A DNA stretch of 64,000 bases. It comes from Tenacibaculum discolor (lineage in GTDB: Bacteria > Bacteroidota > Bacteroidia > Flavobacteriales > Flavobacteriaceae). Location of the stretch: contig NZ_RCCS01000005.1 in assembly GCF_003664185.1 (NCBI RefSeq), positions 434,001 to 498,000 of the forward strand, in the 5' to 3' direction. A program made the translations under genes and the position numbers. The notes under the pieces were generated by a model. That model made no database searches and was not told the origin of the DNA. It worked only from the letters and a program-made list of their open reading frames with translations. Shown piece after piece: positions 20,638 through 29,817 of this stretch (position 1 is the first letter of the stretch; each line of letters starts with the position of its first letter).

Positions 20638-21489
20638 ATGAAAATTTTTACAAGTAAATCCGAAATAAAAGAGTTTTTATCCGCTCTAAAAATGGATAAA
20701 AAGTCAATCGGGTTTGTCCCAACTATGGGAGCACTACACCAAGGGCATTTATCGCTTATTAAGAGAGCGAAAAAAAAGAAGGATATTGCTGTAGTTAGTA
20801 TTTTCGTAAACCCTACACAGTTTGATAACAAAGAAGATTTGGACAAATACCCTAAAACGTACGAAAGTGATGTAGCGTTGTTGGAATCTGTAGATTGTGA
20901 TGTGTTATTCTTTCCTTCAGTAGAAGAAATATACGCCGAAAATGTAACTTCTGAAGAGTTTGATTTTGATGGGTTAGAACATCAAATGGAAGGGAGATTT
21001 AGAGATGGTCATTTTGATGGTGTTGGAACAATAGTAAAAACTTTATTTGAAATTGTAGAGCCAGATACTGCGTATTTTGGCAAAAAAGATTTTCAGCAAT
21101 TACAAATTATTAAAAAGTTAGTCGAAAAATATAATTTACCAGTAAAAATTAAAGGAAGACCAATTTTTAGAGAAGATGACGGGTTAGCTATGAGCTCTCG
21201 AAATACGAGATTAACAAAAGAACACCGTGAAGCTGCACCATTTATTTATAAAACATTAAAAAAAGCAAAAAAGAAATTTGGAGCAAAAAGTCCTGAAGAT
21301 TTAACCCAATGGGTAGAAAAGCAATTCAAAAAACATCCATTACTTGAATTGGAATATTTTACCATTGCAGATGAGGAAACATTACAAACTGCAAAAGAGA
21401 TTAAAGAAAATAAACAGTATCGTGCTTTTATAGCTGTTTTTGCTGGAGACATTCGCTTAATAGATAATATTCGTTTAAAGAATAATTAA
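20638..21489 (+). CDS. panC: pantothenate synthetase
   Basis: 283 residues from the ATG at 20638, the normal PanC length. An in-frame ATG at 20617 would add seven residues but lies at the promoter. The nucleotidyltransferase fold shows VPTMGALHQGHLSLI (the HIGH-like motif), FVNPTQFDNKEDLDKYP, the pantoate-binding GRFRDGHFDGV region, YFGKKDFQQL and AMSSRN (KMSKS-like). It condenses pantoate with beta-alanine using ATP. panD, which makes beta-alanine, follows, so two steps of coenzyme A synthesis are adjacent. Confidence 0.97.
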   Translation: MKIFTSKSEIKEFLSALKMDKKSIGFVPTMGALHQGHLSLIKRAKKKKDIAVVSIFVNPTQFDNKEDLDKYPKTYESDVALLESVDCDVLFFPSVEEIYAENVTSEEFDFDGLEHQMEGRFRDGHFDGVGTIVKTLFEIVEPDTAYFGKKDFQQLQIIKKLVEKYNLPVKIKGRPIFREDDGLAMSSRNTRLTKEHREAAPFIYKTLKKAKKKFGAKSPEDLTQWVEKQFKKHPLLELEYFTIADEETLQTAKEIKENKQYRAFIAVFAGDIRLIDNIRLKNN

Positions 21490-21573
21490 AAAGTTAATGT
21501 TTAAGCTTAAGAATGAGCTTTGTAATAATGTTAAAATCATCAAAAAACAACTTAGTATTCATTAAAAAACAAC

Positions 21574-21581
21574 TATTTTTG
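21574..21581 (+). promoter_or_regulatory. -7 box immediately before panD
   Basis: TATTTTTG, an exact -7 match, ends only 4 bp before the panD ATG. If used, the transcript would begin at or within a base or two of the start codon. Confidence 0.5.
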
Positions 21582-21585
21582 CAGC

Positions 21586-21936
21586 ATGTTAGTACAAGTA
21601 GTAAAATCTAAAATACACCGTGTTAAAGTTACAAATGCGGATTTAAACTATATAGGAAGCATAACCATTGATGAAGATTTAATGGATGCTGCTGGAATTA
21701 TTGAAGGAGAACGTGTTCAGATTGTGAATAACAATAATGGAGAGCGTTTAGAAACATATGCAATTCCAGGACCAAGAAAAAGTGGTGAAATTACTTTAAA
21801 TGGAGCAGCAGCCCGTAGAGTTCAAAAAGGAGATGTGCTTATCTTAATTGTATATGCTTTTATGGAGTTAGAAGAAGCCAAAAAGTTTAAACCACAATTA
21901 GTATTTCCTAACGAAGAAAACAACTTGCTAGAATAG
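21586..21936 (+). CDS. panD: aspartate 1-decarboxylase
   Basis: 116 residues, standard for PanD. The self-processing site Gly24-Ser25 lies in NYIGSITID; cleavage there yields the pyruvoyl cofactor on Ser25. Lys9 in VVKSKIHR and the NGAAAR segment near residues 72-77 are also conserved. It makes beta-alanine from aspartate for PanC. The start is fixed by the family N-terminus ([16 protein letters not shown]), although the -7 promoter box is only 4 bp upstream. The next gene starts 1 bp after its stop. Confidence 0.96.
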   Translation: MLVQVVKSKIHRVKVTNADLNYIGSITIDEDLMDAAGIIEGERVQIVNNNNGERLETYAIPGPRKSGEITLNGAAARRVQKGDVLILIVYAFMELEEAKKFKPQLVFPNEENNLLE

Positions 21937-21937
21937 T

Positions 21938-22888
21938 TTGAGTTTATCAGTCAAAAAAATTACAAAAATACTATTACCTCTCATTTTGGGAGGTTTTTTA
22001 GTTTGGTATTCATTATCAAAAATTTCAATTGAAACCTTAGTTCAATATTTTAAAGATGCTAATTACGGTTGGATAGCTTTAGGATTGTTCTTTGGGGTGT
22101 TAAGTCATCTATCTCGTGCTTATCGCTGGAAGTTTTTACTTGAGCCAATGGGCTATAAACCAGATTTTGGTAATAGTACCATGGCGGTTTTAGTAGCATA
22201 TTTAGTGAATTATGCAGTGCCAAGAGCAGGGGAAGTTTCTCGAGCAGCAGTGATGACTAACTATGAAAATATTCCATTTGAAAAAGGTTTCGGAACCATC
22301 GTTGCCGAACGAATGGCAGATTTGTTAATGATGTTGAGTATTATAGCTATTACCCTTTTTGTACAATTCGATTTTATTTTTGAATTATTAACTAAAAACT
22401 TTGATCCGATAAAAATTGGGATTCTTTTAGGAGGTTTGGTGCTGGTATTTGTGATTTTTACACGTTTTGTAAAAAAGGCACAATCAGGAATTGGACTAAA
22501 AATTAAAAATTTTGTAGCAGGACTTGTTGAGGGAGTTACTAGCATTTTGAAAATGAAGCGCAAACGGGCATTCATTTTTCATACCGTATTTATTTGGGTA
22601 ATGTATGTGTTAATGTTTTGGGCAACCATTCCAGCAATTGACGGATTACATGTTCCATTAGGAGGTATTTTAATTGGGTTTATCGCTGGTGGATTTGCAA
22701 TTGCTGCAACTAACGGGGGTATAGGTTTATATCCAGTTGCTGTAGCAGGGGCTTTAGCTTTATTCGGAATAGCAGAAGAACCCGCAACTGCTTTTGGTTG
22801 GATTATGTGGACTGCTCAAACGGCTATGATTATTGTCTTTGGAGGATTGGCATTTTTGTTCTTACCCATCTATAATAAAAACAAATAG
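21938..22888 (+). CDS. YbhN/UPF0104-type membrane protein (lysylphosphatidylglycerol synthase TM region family)
   Basis: 316 residues with about eight membrane helices and no soluble domain. The family pattern (PF03706) includes SHLSRAYRWKFLLEPMG, a conserved segment NYAVPRAGEVSRAAVM, and the GFIAGGFAIAATNGGIGLYPVAVAGAL stretch near the C-terminus. Proteins of this group resemble the flippase part of MprF but lack the transferase. The start codon appears to be TTG at 21938, one base after the panD stop; the encoded N-terminus (MSLSVKKITKILLPL) fits the family, and no ATG lies nearby in frame. Probably co-transcribed with panD. Confidence 0.88.
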   Translation: MSLSVKKITKILLPLILGGFLVWYSLSKISIETLVQYFKDANYGWIALGLFFGVLSHLSRAYRWKFLLEPMGYKPDFGNSTMAVLVAYLVNYAVPRAGEVSRAAVMTNYENIPFEKGFGTIVAERMADLLMMLSIIAITLFVQFDFIFELLTKNFDPIKIGILLGGLVLVFVIFTRFVKKAQSGIGLKIKNFVAGLVEGVTSILKMKRKRAFIFHTVFIWVMYVLMFWATIPAIDGLHVPLGGILIGFIAGGFAIAATNGGIGLYPVAVAGALALFGIAEEPATAFGWIMWTAQTAMIIVFGGLAFLFLPIYNKNK

Positions 22889-22923
22889 TTTTCTTTTCTT
22901 TGTAAGTAAATCTTACAAATAGA

Positions 22924-24285
22924 ATGGCAAAAACCAAAACAACTTTTTTCTGTCAAAACTGCGGAGCACAACATGCACAATGGGTGGGGCAATGTGGCTC
23001 TTGTAAACAATGGAATACTATTGTTGAAGAAGTCATTCAAAAAGAAGAAAAGAGAAGTTGGAAATCACCTGAAAATAAGCAAAAAAGAGTAGCGAAGCCG
23101 TTGCGAGTTGATGAGATTCGACTAAATCCAGAAGAACGTTTTGGAACGAAGAATCAAGAATTAGACACTGTTTTGGGTGGCGGATTGGTGAAAGGAGCTG
23201 TTGTGTTACTGGGAGGAGAGCCTGGAATTGGTAAATCAACCTTATTGTTACAAATCGCCTTACAAATTCCACAAAAAGTGTTGTATGTTTCTGGGGAAGA
23301 AAGTCAGTCGCAGATAAAAATGCGTGCTGAGCGTGTAGAAGGGAAAAATCCTAACTGTTTAATTCTTACCGAAACTAATACCCAGCAGATTTTTAAAAAT
23401 ATAGAAGAAGTTCAGCCCGATGTGTTGGTAATCGATTCTATCCAAACCTTGCATACCAATTCTATTGAAGCTTCGCCAGGAAGTATATCACAAATACGAG
23501 AAACATCCGCAGAACTCATCAAATTTGCGAAAGAAACAGCAACTCCAGTGTTGTTAATAGGGCATATTAATAAAGAAGGGCATATTGCAGGGCCAAAGAT
23601 TTTAGAACACATGGTAGATGTGGTGTTGCAATTTGAAGGAGACAGAAATCATACTTACCGAATTTTACGCTCGCAAAAAAACCGTTTTGGTTCTACGGCT
23701 GAATTAGGAATCTACGAAATGTTATCAGATGGATTGAGAGAAGTATCAAATCCTTCAGAAATTTTAATCTCAAAAAAAGATGCCGATTTAAGTGGTACAG
23801 CCATTGCATCCACCTTAGAAGGTATTCGTCCTTTAATGATCGAAATTCAAGCCTTGGTTTCAACAGCAGTTTATGGAACGCCACAACGAACTACTACAGG
23901 ATATAACCTAAAACGTTTACACATGATTTTAGCAGTGCTAGAAAAGCGTGCAGGTTTCAAACTAGGGGCAAAAGATGTGTTTTTAAATGTTACAGGTGGA
24001 ATTCATGTGGATGATCCCGCGATAGACTTAGCAGTTGTAGCAGCGATTTTATCATCAAATCAAGATTTAGCGATTAGTCCAGATGTGTGTTTTGCTGCTG
24101 AAGTTGGTTTAGCTGGTGAAATTAGACCTGTTTCCAAGATAGATCAGCGTATTACCGAAGCTGAAAAGTTAGGGTATAAAACGTTTGTAACCTCAAAATA
24201 CAATAAGATTACGAGTAAAAATCATTCGATAAAACTGATTTTAGTAAGTAAGATTGAAGAAGCTTTTGCTACGTTGTTTGCTTAA
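22924..24285 (+). CDS. radA: DNA repair protein RadA
   Basis: 453 residues. A four-cysteine zinc finger (Cys10, Cys13, Cys24, Cys27) is followed by a RecA-like ATPase with Walker A GEPGIGKST at about 99-106 and Walker B VLVIDSIQT. The RadA-specific KNRFG motif is present (SQKNRFGSTAELGI), and the C-terminal Lon-protease-like domain starts near residue 290. It promotes branch migration in recombinational repair. A small hairpin (22900-22918) precedes the start. Confidence 0.97.
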   Translation: MAKTKTTFFCQNCGAQHAQWVGQCGSCKQWNTIVEEVIQKEEKRSWKSPENKQKRVAKPLRVDEIRLNPEERFGTKNQELDTVLGGGLVKGAVVLLGGEPGIGKSTLLLQIALQIPQKVLYVSGEESQSQIKMRAERVEGKNPNCLILTETNTQQIFKNIEEVQPDVLVIDSIQTLHTNSIEASPGSISQIRETSAELIKFAKETATPVLLIGHINKEGHIAGPKILEHMVDVVLQFEGDRNHTYRILRSQKNRFGSTAELGIYEMLSDGLREVSNPSEILISKKDADLSGTAIASTLEGIRPLMIEIQALVSTAVYGTPQRTTTGYNLKRLHMILAVLEKRAGFKLGAKDVFLNVTGGIHVDDPAIDLAVVAAILSSNQDLAISPDVCFAAEVGLAGEIRPVSKIDQRITEAEKLGYKTFVTSKYNKITSKNHSIKLILVSKIEEAFATLFA

Positions 24286-24390
24286 GAGAGGAGTGTGTTT
24301 GCAATGTGTTAAAATTATTAGTCTTTGGTGTATGGTAATGAAATAGATTGTTACCTTTAGCGCGTTTTTTGTAATTAATTACCAACACAA

Positions 24391-25743
24391 ATGAGTAAGT
24401 TTATCCATACTTTTTTTGCAGTTTTTATTAGCTTATCTGCAATTGGAAATTCAGGAAAAATAAATATTTCAGGACAAGTAAAGAATCATTTATCTGATCC
24501 GATTACTATTACATACCTTAATAATCAAAAACTAACATCTATAGAACTTGATGTTGATGGTAAATTTAGTATTTCTGTTGAAATAGAAGGAGGTTATTAT
24601 TTCCTTAAATATGGACGTAATAACATTTACATTTATCTTAACCCTAAAGATGAGTTGAGTGTTTTTTTTGATGCTAAAAACTTTAAAGAAACTCTTGCTT
24701 TTAAAGGTAAAGGAGCAATACGAAATAAATACCTTGCTAAGAAAGCAAAAGTAGAAGAAGAGCTAACCAAAGATTTTGAAGCTTTTTATAAAGTAGATGA
24801 AACAGGATATCTCAAGAACTTAATGAAAATTAAAAATACCCATTTAAATTTATTATCTCAATATGATGTTGGGAGATTTTTTATAAAAGAGGAAAAAAAA
24901 TCATTAGAATATGAAAGACTTCTTAAAATTCAAAATTATAAATCAAATTATAAGTTTTATTTAGGAGATGATATTATACTCTCAGAGAATTTTTATGAGC
25001 CAATAAAAAAAGTGAATCTCAATAATGATAAGGATTATAAAAAACAGTTATACTTTCGTTATTTGGTGAATTCTGTTTGGAGTAAACGTATAGATGCAGC
25101 CCCTAGTGTAGATGAAATGTTAAATGTTTTACGTAGGGTTCCGTCAAAAGAATTGGCTATTAGTTTAGTAAATGGGTTTTATTCTAAAATAACAATCAAG
25201 GAGGATCGTGCAAAAGATTATCTTGATCTTATTAGAAGGGTTACCAATCATCAACCTTTTATTGAAGCAGTTGAAAAAAAATATGAGAAAATAATTAATT
25301 CAAAAGTATTAAACGTAGGAGATGCTTCACCAGAGTTTAGTTTTGAGGATATAGGAGGGGAAGTGTTTAGTTTAAGGGATTTTAAAGGGAAGTATGTTTA
25401 CATTGATGTTTGGGCAACTTGGTGTACACCTTGTATTAAACAAATTCCTTATCTCAAGGAATTAGAGAAGCGTTATCATGATAAGAATATTGTATTTGTG
25501 AGTATTTCTGTCGATAAGAAAGAGGATAAGGATACATGGAAAAATATGATAAACGATAAAGCACTAGTAGGGGTGCAATTATTTGCTGATAAATCATTTG
25601 AGAGTGATTTTATGAATGCCTACGCAGTAACTTCTATTCCTCGTTTTATTTTGATTGATCCTCAAGGTAAGGTTGTAACAACCGAAGCACCGAGGCCTTC
25701 TTTTGATAAGACAAAAACTCTTTTGGATGAACTGTTGAATTAG
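24391..25743 (+). CDS. TlpA-like thioredoxin-domain protein, secreted
   Basis: 450 residues. A signal peptide covers about residues 1-20. An N-terminal beta domain (about 22-110) resembles DUF4369, followed by a helical middle. The C-terminal thioredoxin fold has the redox motif WATWCTPC with Cys345 and Cys348, and the cis-proline region VTSIPRFILID. This architecture is widespread in Bacteroidota envelopes and should act as a periplasmic disulfide reductase or exchange protein. It is convergent with the PBP gene with 26 bp between the stops. Confidence 0.9.
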   Translation: MSKFIHTFFAVFISLSAIGNSGKINISGQVKNHLSDPITITYLNNQKLTSIELDVDGKFSISVEIEGGYYFLKYGRNNIYIYLNPKDELSVFFDAKNFKETLAFKGKGAIRNKYLAKKAKVEEELTKDFEAFYKVDETGYLKNLMKIKNTHLNLLSQYDVGRFFIKEEKKSLEYERLLKIQNYKSNYKFYLGDDIILSENFYEPIKKVNLNNDKDYKKQLYFRYLVNSVWSKRIDAAPSVDEMLNVLRRVPSKELAISLVNGFYSKITIKEDRAKDYLDLIRRVTNHQPFIEAVEKKYEKIINSKVLNVGDASPEFSFEDIGGEVFSLRDFKGKYVYIDVWATWCTPCIKQIPYLKELEKRYHDKNIVFVSISVDKKEDKDTWKNMINDKALVGVQLFADKSFESDFMNAYAVTSIPRFILIDPQGKVVTTEAPRPSFDKTKTLLDELLN

Positions 25744-25769
25744 AGGTCTAACTTTTTAAAGTATTAAAC

Positions 25770-27953
25770 TTATTCCTTTTTCTTTCCAAAAAGTCTGTTG
25801 AAAAAACCTTTAATTCCTTTTTCTCTGTAGGGAGGACAGTCGATTGAGGAAGATATTTCTTCTGGTATATCAAAAGAGGCTAAGTATTTTTTCTTGAGTT
25901 CAGGGTTATTTTCTATCTCTTTTAAAATGTTGGCTACAATAGGTAATGCTAGCGAAGAACCTGAGCCATTTCCGCTAGTAAAATGTATGTCATTTTTAGA
26001 AGTTCCCACCCAGGTTCCGAGAACAATATTCGGTGTATATGCCATAAACCAAGCGTTGGTGTAGTTTTGAGCGGTACCTGTTTTACTGGCTAATGGACTT
26101 TTAATTTTATACCTGTTTCTTATGCTAGCTCCTGTTCCTTGTTCTACAGCTTGTTGTAAAATGGTAGTTAACGTTTGTGTACTTTCTTCTTTAAATACTC
26201 TTTCTGTCTTTTGCTTTTCACTTTCGTATATGATATTCCCTTCCTTATTGGTAATCTTGCTAATCATATACAAGTCGTTCATTTCGCCATTATTAGCAAA
26301 AGTACCGTAAGCTCTTGTGGCTTCAAACAAAGATAAATCTAACGTTCCTAAAGCAATAGAAGGAGCATCGTCGGTAATTTCAGGGAACAATAATTTTTCA
26401 CAAGTGTCGATTAGCCACTCTTTTTCTAGTTTAAAATATAGATTAACACTAGGAATGTTCATCGATTTAATTAAGGCATACCACATGGCAACTTTTTTAT
26501 CAGGAGTAGTGCTACGGTCGGCATTTTGTGGCTTCCAGTTATCGTATTCAGGATAGGTTTTTTCCTCGTTTTCAAAATAATCACACGGAGAAATTCCATT
26601 TTCCAACGCTGTAGCATATAAAAAGGGTTTAAAAGCTGAGGCTATTTGACGGTGCGATAACACCATATCAAAAGGAAGGGTGTTAAAGTTATTTCCGCCT
26701 ACCCAACTGATTACTGCGCCATTCTTCGGATTCGTAACTAATACAGATGCATTCAGCATTTTATCATAATACCAAAGACTGTCAATTTTGTTACCGGTAA
26801 TGGTTTTTGTACTGTCCCAATCAAAGAGTTGAATAGTTCTCTTTTGTTTATCTTTTTCTGTGAATTGTTGCTTTTGTAGCCATCTATTTTTTAACCTGTT
26901 TGAAGCTAATTCTTTGTCTAATTGTTGTTGTTTTATGATGAGCTGCTCTTTAGCAGACTTTTCCGCAATTTTTTGAATATCGTAATTCAGTGTTGTATGA
27001 ATTTTTAATCCGTCTGTTTCTAAGTTATAGTTGCTGTTAGAAGCTTCGTTACTCTTTTTTATGAGTTCAGCAGCTTTTTTCTTTACCTGATAGGTGAAAT
27101 AACCCGCTGTTGTGTTAATATCAAGGTTATGATAGTTGAGTGTAATAGGTAGTTTTTGTAAGCTATCGGTAACTTCATTGCTTAAATACGCTTCGTTATT
27201 CATTAATTGTAGCACCGTGTTACGACGTTTTTTTGCATTTTCTGGATTCAATCTAGGATTGTAATAGGTGTTGGCTTTTAGCATGCCCACTAATACAGCT
27301 GATTCTTCAATGTTTAATTCGTTAACTGATTTATTAAAAAATCGATTAGCAGCAGATTCTACTCCGAAATTATTTTCTCCAAAAGGAACCGAGTTTAAAT
27401 ACAATAACAATATTTCATCTTTGCTATATAGGTTTTCCATTCGACTAGCGATGATGAGTTCCTTAATTTTATTGATAGGCATGCTCAAAAAACCATGATA
27501 TTGCCTTCCGTAGAGGTTTTTAATTAATTGTTGTGTAATAGTACTACCGCCACCACCCGAGGCATCTTGTAGTAAAATACTTCTAAAGAAAACGCGGGCA
27601 TAACTTTGACCATCATATCCGTTGTGCGAATAAAATCGTTTATCTTCGGTAGCTATTAAAGCTTCTTTTAAATGATTTGGAATTTGTTCTAATTTGACAT
27701 TAGTTCTGTTCTCAGCAAATATTTTTCCGATAATTACCTCGTCTGATGAATAGATTAAAGAAGTTTCTTCGTTTATGACAGATGTTAACTCTTTTTTGTT
27801 GGGTAATTTACCAAACACCTCAAAATACACTAAGGAAAATAAAAGCGCAACCGATAGAACCCCAAATAGTATTAGTCCTATTATATATTTTAATACAAGG
27901 GCTAGTTTTTTGTTTTCTCTAAGTTGAAGGAGTATTTCTTTGAGTGTTTTCAT
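25770..27953 (-). CDS. class A penicillin-binding protein (bifunctional transglycosylase/transpeptidase)
   Basis: 727 residues. One membrane anchor (about 20-45) precedes a GT51 glycosyltransferase domain with ATEDKRFYSHNG (catalytic Glu), GGGGSTITQQLIKN and the KIKELIIASRMEN motif. The transpeptidase domain has SAFK (Ser-x-x-Lys; in IASAFKPFLYATALENG), SMN (Ser-x-Asn) and KTGTA. All three active-site motifs are present, so it should both polymerise and crosslink peptidoglycan. It is not preceded by an obvious partner gene. Confidence 0.95.
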   Translation of the reverse strand: MKTLKEILLQLRENKKLALVLKYIIGLILFGVLSVALLFSLVYFEVFGKLPNKKELTSVINEETSLIYSSDEVIIGKIFAENRTNVKLEQIPNHLKEALIATEDKRFYSHNGYDGQSYARVFFRSILLQDASGGGGSTITQQLIKNLYGRQYHGFLSMPINKIKELIIASRMENLYSKDEILLLYLNSVPFGENNFGVESAANRFFNKSVNELNIEESAVLVGMLKANTYYNPRLNPENAKKRRNTVLQLMNNEAYLSNEVTDSLQKLPITLNYHNLDINTTAGYFTYQVKKKAAELIKKSNEASNSNYNLETDGLKIHTTLNYDIQKIAEKSAKEQLIIKQQQLDKELASNRLKNRWLQKQQFTEKDKQKRTIQLFDWDSTKTITGNKIDSLWYYDKMLNASVLVTNPKNGAVISWVGGNNFNTLPFDMVLSHRQIASAFKPFLYATALENGISPCDYFENEEKTYPEYDNWKPQNADRSTTPDKKVAMWYALIKSMNIPSVNLYFKLEKEWLIDTCEKLLFPEITDDAPSIALGTLDLSLFEATRAYGTFANNGEMNDLYMISKITNKEGNIIYESEKQKTERVFKEESTQTLTTILQQAVEQGTGASIRNRYKIKSPLASKTGTAQNYTNAWFMAYTPNIVLGTWVGTSKNDIHFTSGNGSGSSLALPIVANILKEIENNPELKKKYLASFDIPEEISSSIDCPPYREKGIKGFFNRLFGKKKE

Positions 27954-28018
27954 TGTATTAAAAACGAATGTTAGTTGGTAAAATTGTGAAGTTTAAAAAA
28001 CGAGGTTTTATGATGTTA

Positions 28019-28193
28019 TTACTGTAAGTTTTTAATTAAACCTAATTCATTTTTCCTTTTCAATACTAAATTCTTTAGGAACTTATCATCATCTCCAAAC
28101 AAACTAATCCCTTTCATAATGTAAAAAGTTCTTTCAACTTTATTTTTTTTCTCTACAATTTTTAAATGTTTAGATCTGACCACAACTCCAAGC
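28019..28193 (-). other. out-of-frame continuation of the 102-residue membrane protein gene
   Basis: Directly after the stop of the leftward gene (28194), a second frame is open from the A10 tract at 28236-28245 to a TAA at 28019-28021. It would encode about 75 further residues, beginning KIKFENISYIETTKLGVVV and ending KNELGLIKNLQ. If one A of the tract were removed the two frames would join into one protein of 160 residues. The segment is too long and too protein-like to be chance in such AT-rich DNA, though I have no homology search to prove it. Confidence 0.65.
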
Positions 28194-28502
28194 TTAGTTG
28201 TCTCTATATATGAGATGTTTTCGAATTTGATTTTCTTTTTTTTTTGACCAAAAAGGCTTTCTTAAAAATAAGATATTAGCTTCTTTATCTAAATACCCCA
28301 AATAACTATATGCATATACTCCTAAAAAAACTCCTAGAACAATAATTAAAATAAAGGGAAAAATAAAGTTATTTCCTTCAGTAACGTTTTTCCAATTAAC
28401 TACATTAACAAGGTTATATATGGTGATAACCATAACAACTAAATAAAAATTTAACGATAATTTTGCTTTAATACTGTGTAATTCTATCAATTTTTTTTCC
28501 AT
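28194..28502 (-). CDS. small membrane protein, frameshifted at an A10 tract
   Basis: 102 residues as read. Two hydrophobic helices (about 17-33 and 46-72) are followed by a basic stretch KPFWSKKKENQIRKH. The run of ten A (28236-28245, seen as T on the plus strand) inside the Lys codons coincides with a switch of open frame; the alternative frame continues for another ~70 codons. The 102-residue form is therefore probably either a truncated product, an assembly error or one phase of a slippage-controlled gene. I do not recognise a named family. Confidence 0.6.
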   Translation of the reverse strand: MEKKLIELHSIKAKLSLNFYLVVMVITIYNLVNVVNWKNVTEGNNFIFPFILIIVLGVFLGVYAYSYLGYLDKEANILFLRKPFWSKKKENQIRKHLIYRDN

Positions 28503-28628
28503 AGGTGCTTTAGTTTATGCTAACGGTTGGGATATCTTTCGTTTTAATATTAATACCGTGCGATAGCGAAGTTAATTGTTTGAAGTTTCAGAATCAAACA
28601 AAAATTAATAATCAGTTTGCTGATAAAG

Positions 28629-28657
28629 AAAACTCCTCATAAATTATGAAGAGTTTT
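28629..28657 (-). terminator. terminator after arsM
   Basis: A 14-bp stem with one mismatch (28629-28642 with 28644-28657, core AAAACTC/GAGTTTT) between the arsM stop and the membrane protein gene; leftward read-out enters a T-rich tail. Confidence 0.65.
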
Positions 28658-28720
28658 ATATTTATAGCGTTATTGATAATGTATATTGAATGAAGTCATA
28701 AGAATAGAAATTGCTCAGTT

Positions 28721-28753
28721 GAATGAGATTTCTCGCTATCGCTCGAAATGACG
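28721..28753. repeat. half of a palindromic intergenic repeat
   Basis: The minus strand reads CGTCATTTCGAGCGATAGCG and then GAGAAATCTCATTC. This is the arm of a dispersed intergenic palindrome common in Flavobacteriaceae genomes; the mirror arm is not present here. Related to, but different from, the element at 30652-30762. Confidence 0.6.
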
Positions 28754-28769
28754 GTTTTTATTCTTGCTT

Positions 28770-29738
28770 CTAACAACATCCACCACCATCATAATGATAT
28801 GTAGATTCTGAGAAAAATATATCGTCTCTTCCTAGAGCTTTTAAAGCGGCTGCTGTTTTATCGCAAATCGCCAACGGTTGGTTTTTTAATAAGGTGTGTC
28901 CTGCGCCATCATCAAAATAATCTTCATCACCAAAGTAAATGGCAGCTTTTCCTGTAAACACACAAGGTCCGTCAGCAGGTATCGGATCTTTAATCGCTGC
29001 TACTTCAATCGACTCGATATAAATCAATTCATCGGTAGGATAATTTTTAGGGTCTAAAATTCTATACGGTTTACGAGCTCTGATTTCAATGGTTCCAAAA
29101 CCAGCATCAGTCAGCATTTTAACATATTCAGCAATTGGTAAACTTCCACTTAAACATAAGGCACGCAAACGTTCATCGTTGCGTAAGGTTTCGTTCATAG
29201 GTTGCTCACAGGTAGGATCGCTCATAACCAAACGTCCGTGAGGTTTTAATACGCGGTACATTTCAGCAATGGCTTTCTTTAATTCTTCTGCTTTAAAAAT
29301 GTTGAATAAACAGTTTTGAGCAGCCACATCAATCGAATTATCTTCTACAGGCAAGTGTAACGCATCTCCTTTTCGTAAATCGACAAACTCACTTTTAAAC
29401 CAAGGGTTTTGAGCTTCGGCTTCAACGAAATTCTTTTTTGAAGCTTCTAACATTTCATCTACCACATCAATTCCAATTACACCACTTTTTTGACGTGAGA
29501 AATACGCAAATTGTAATAATTCCATACCGCCACCAACACCTACATATAATATTTTAGGGTTGTTGGTTAAATCGCGAGCGTGCACGGTAGAACCACATCC
29601 GTAGTTCATTTCTTGCATAATTTTAGGAATTTTTAATCCAGGTAATTCCCAAATAGGGTTTGTTGTACAGCATAAACCAACATCTGGAGTTAAGGCTGCT
29701 TCTTTATATACATCTTTGGTGGTTTCTAAGTAACTCAT
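28770..29738 (-). CDS. arsM: arsenosugar-biosynthesis arsenite methyltransferase
   Basis: 322 residues. The SAM-binding Rossmann domain has ILYVGVGGGMELLQFA and GVIGIDVVDEMLE, then MSDP after strand 4. Cysteines expected to bind As(III) include Cys23-Cys24 (VGLCCTTNP) and the one in MNYGCGSTVH, and the protein ends in GGGCC, typical of the arsenosugar-type ArsM clade. It should methylate arsenite to dimethylarsenic, the substrate for ArsS. It is the last gene of the cluster, 79 bp after pnp, with a heptamer tandem repeat between them. Confidence 0.93.
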   Translation of the reverse strand: MSYLETTKDVYKEAALTPDVGLCCTTNPIWELPGLKIPKIMQEMNYGCGSTVHARDLTNNPKILYVGVGGGMELLQFAYFSRQKSGVIGIDVVDEMLEASKKNFVEAEAQNPWFKSEFVDLRKGDALHLPVEDNSIDVAAQNCLFNIFKAEELKKAIAEMYRVLKPHGRLVMSDPTCEQPMNETLRNDERLRALCLSGSLPIAEYVKMLTDAGFGTIEIRARKPYRILDPKNYPTDELIYIESIEVAAIKDPIPADGPCVFTGKAAIYFGDEDYFDDGAGHTLLKNQPLAICDKTAAALKALGRDDIFFSESTYHYDGGGCC

Positions 29739-29741
29739 ATT

Positions 29742-29776
29742 TTCAGTATTCAGTATTCAGTATTCAGTATTCAGTT
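29742..29776. repeat. tandem heptamer repeat (TTCAGTA, about five copies)
   Basis: Five consecutive units of TTCAGTA from 29742, the last ending TTCAGTT, directly before the arsM start. Next to it an 8-bp stem (29779-29786 with 29796-29803, CAGTATGC/GCATACTG) makes a hairpin in the pnp-arsM gap. Confidence 0.9.
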
Positions 29777-29817
29777 AACAGTATGCTATTTTAGTGCATA
29801 CTGAGGACTGTTTACTG

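Noticed and set aside
22261..22575. 104-codon minus-strand ORF
   Set aside because: Antisense to the YbhN-like membrane gene; no plausible domain.
29742..29776. CRISPR-like repeat
   Set aside because: The unit is only seven bases and directly tandem with no spacers, so it is a simple repeat, not a CRISPR array.
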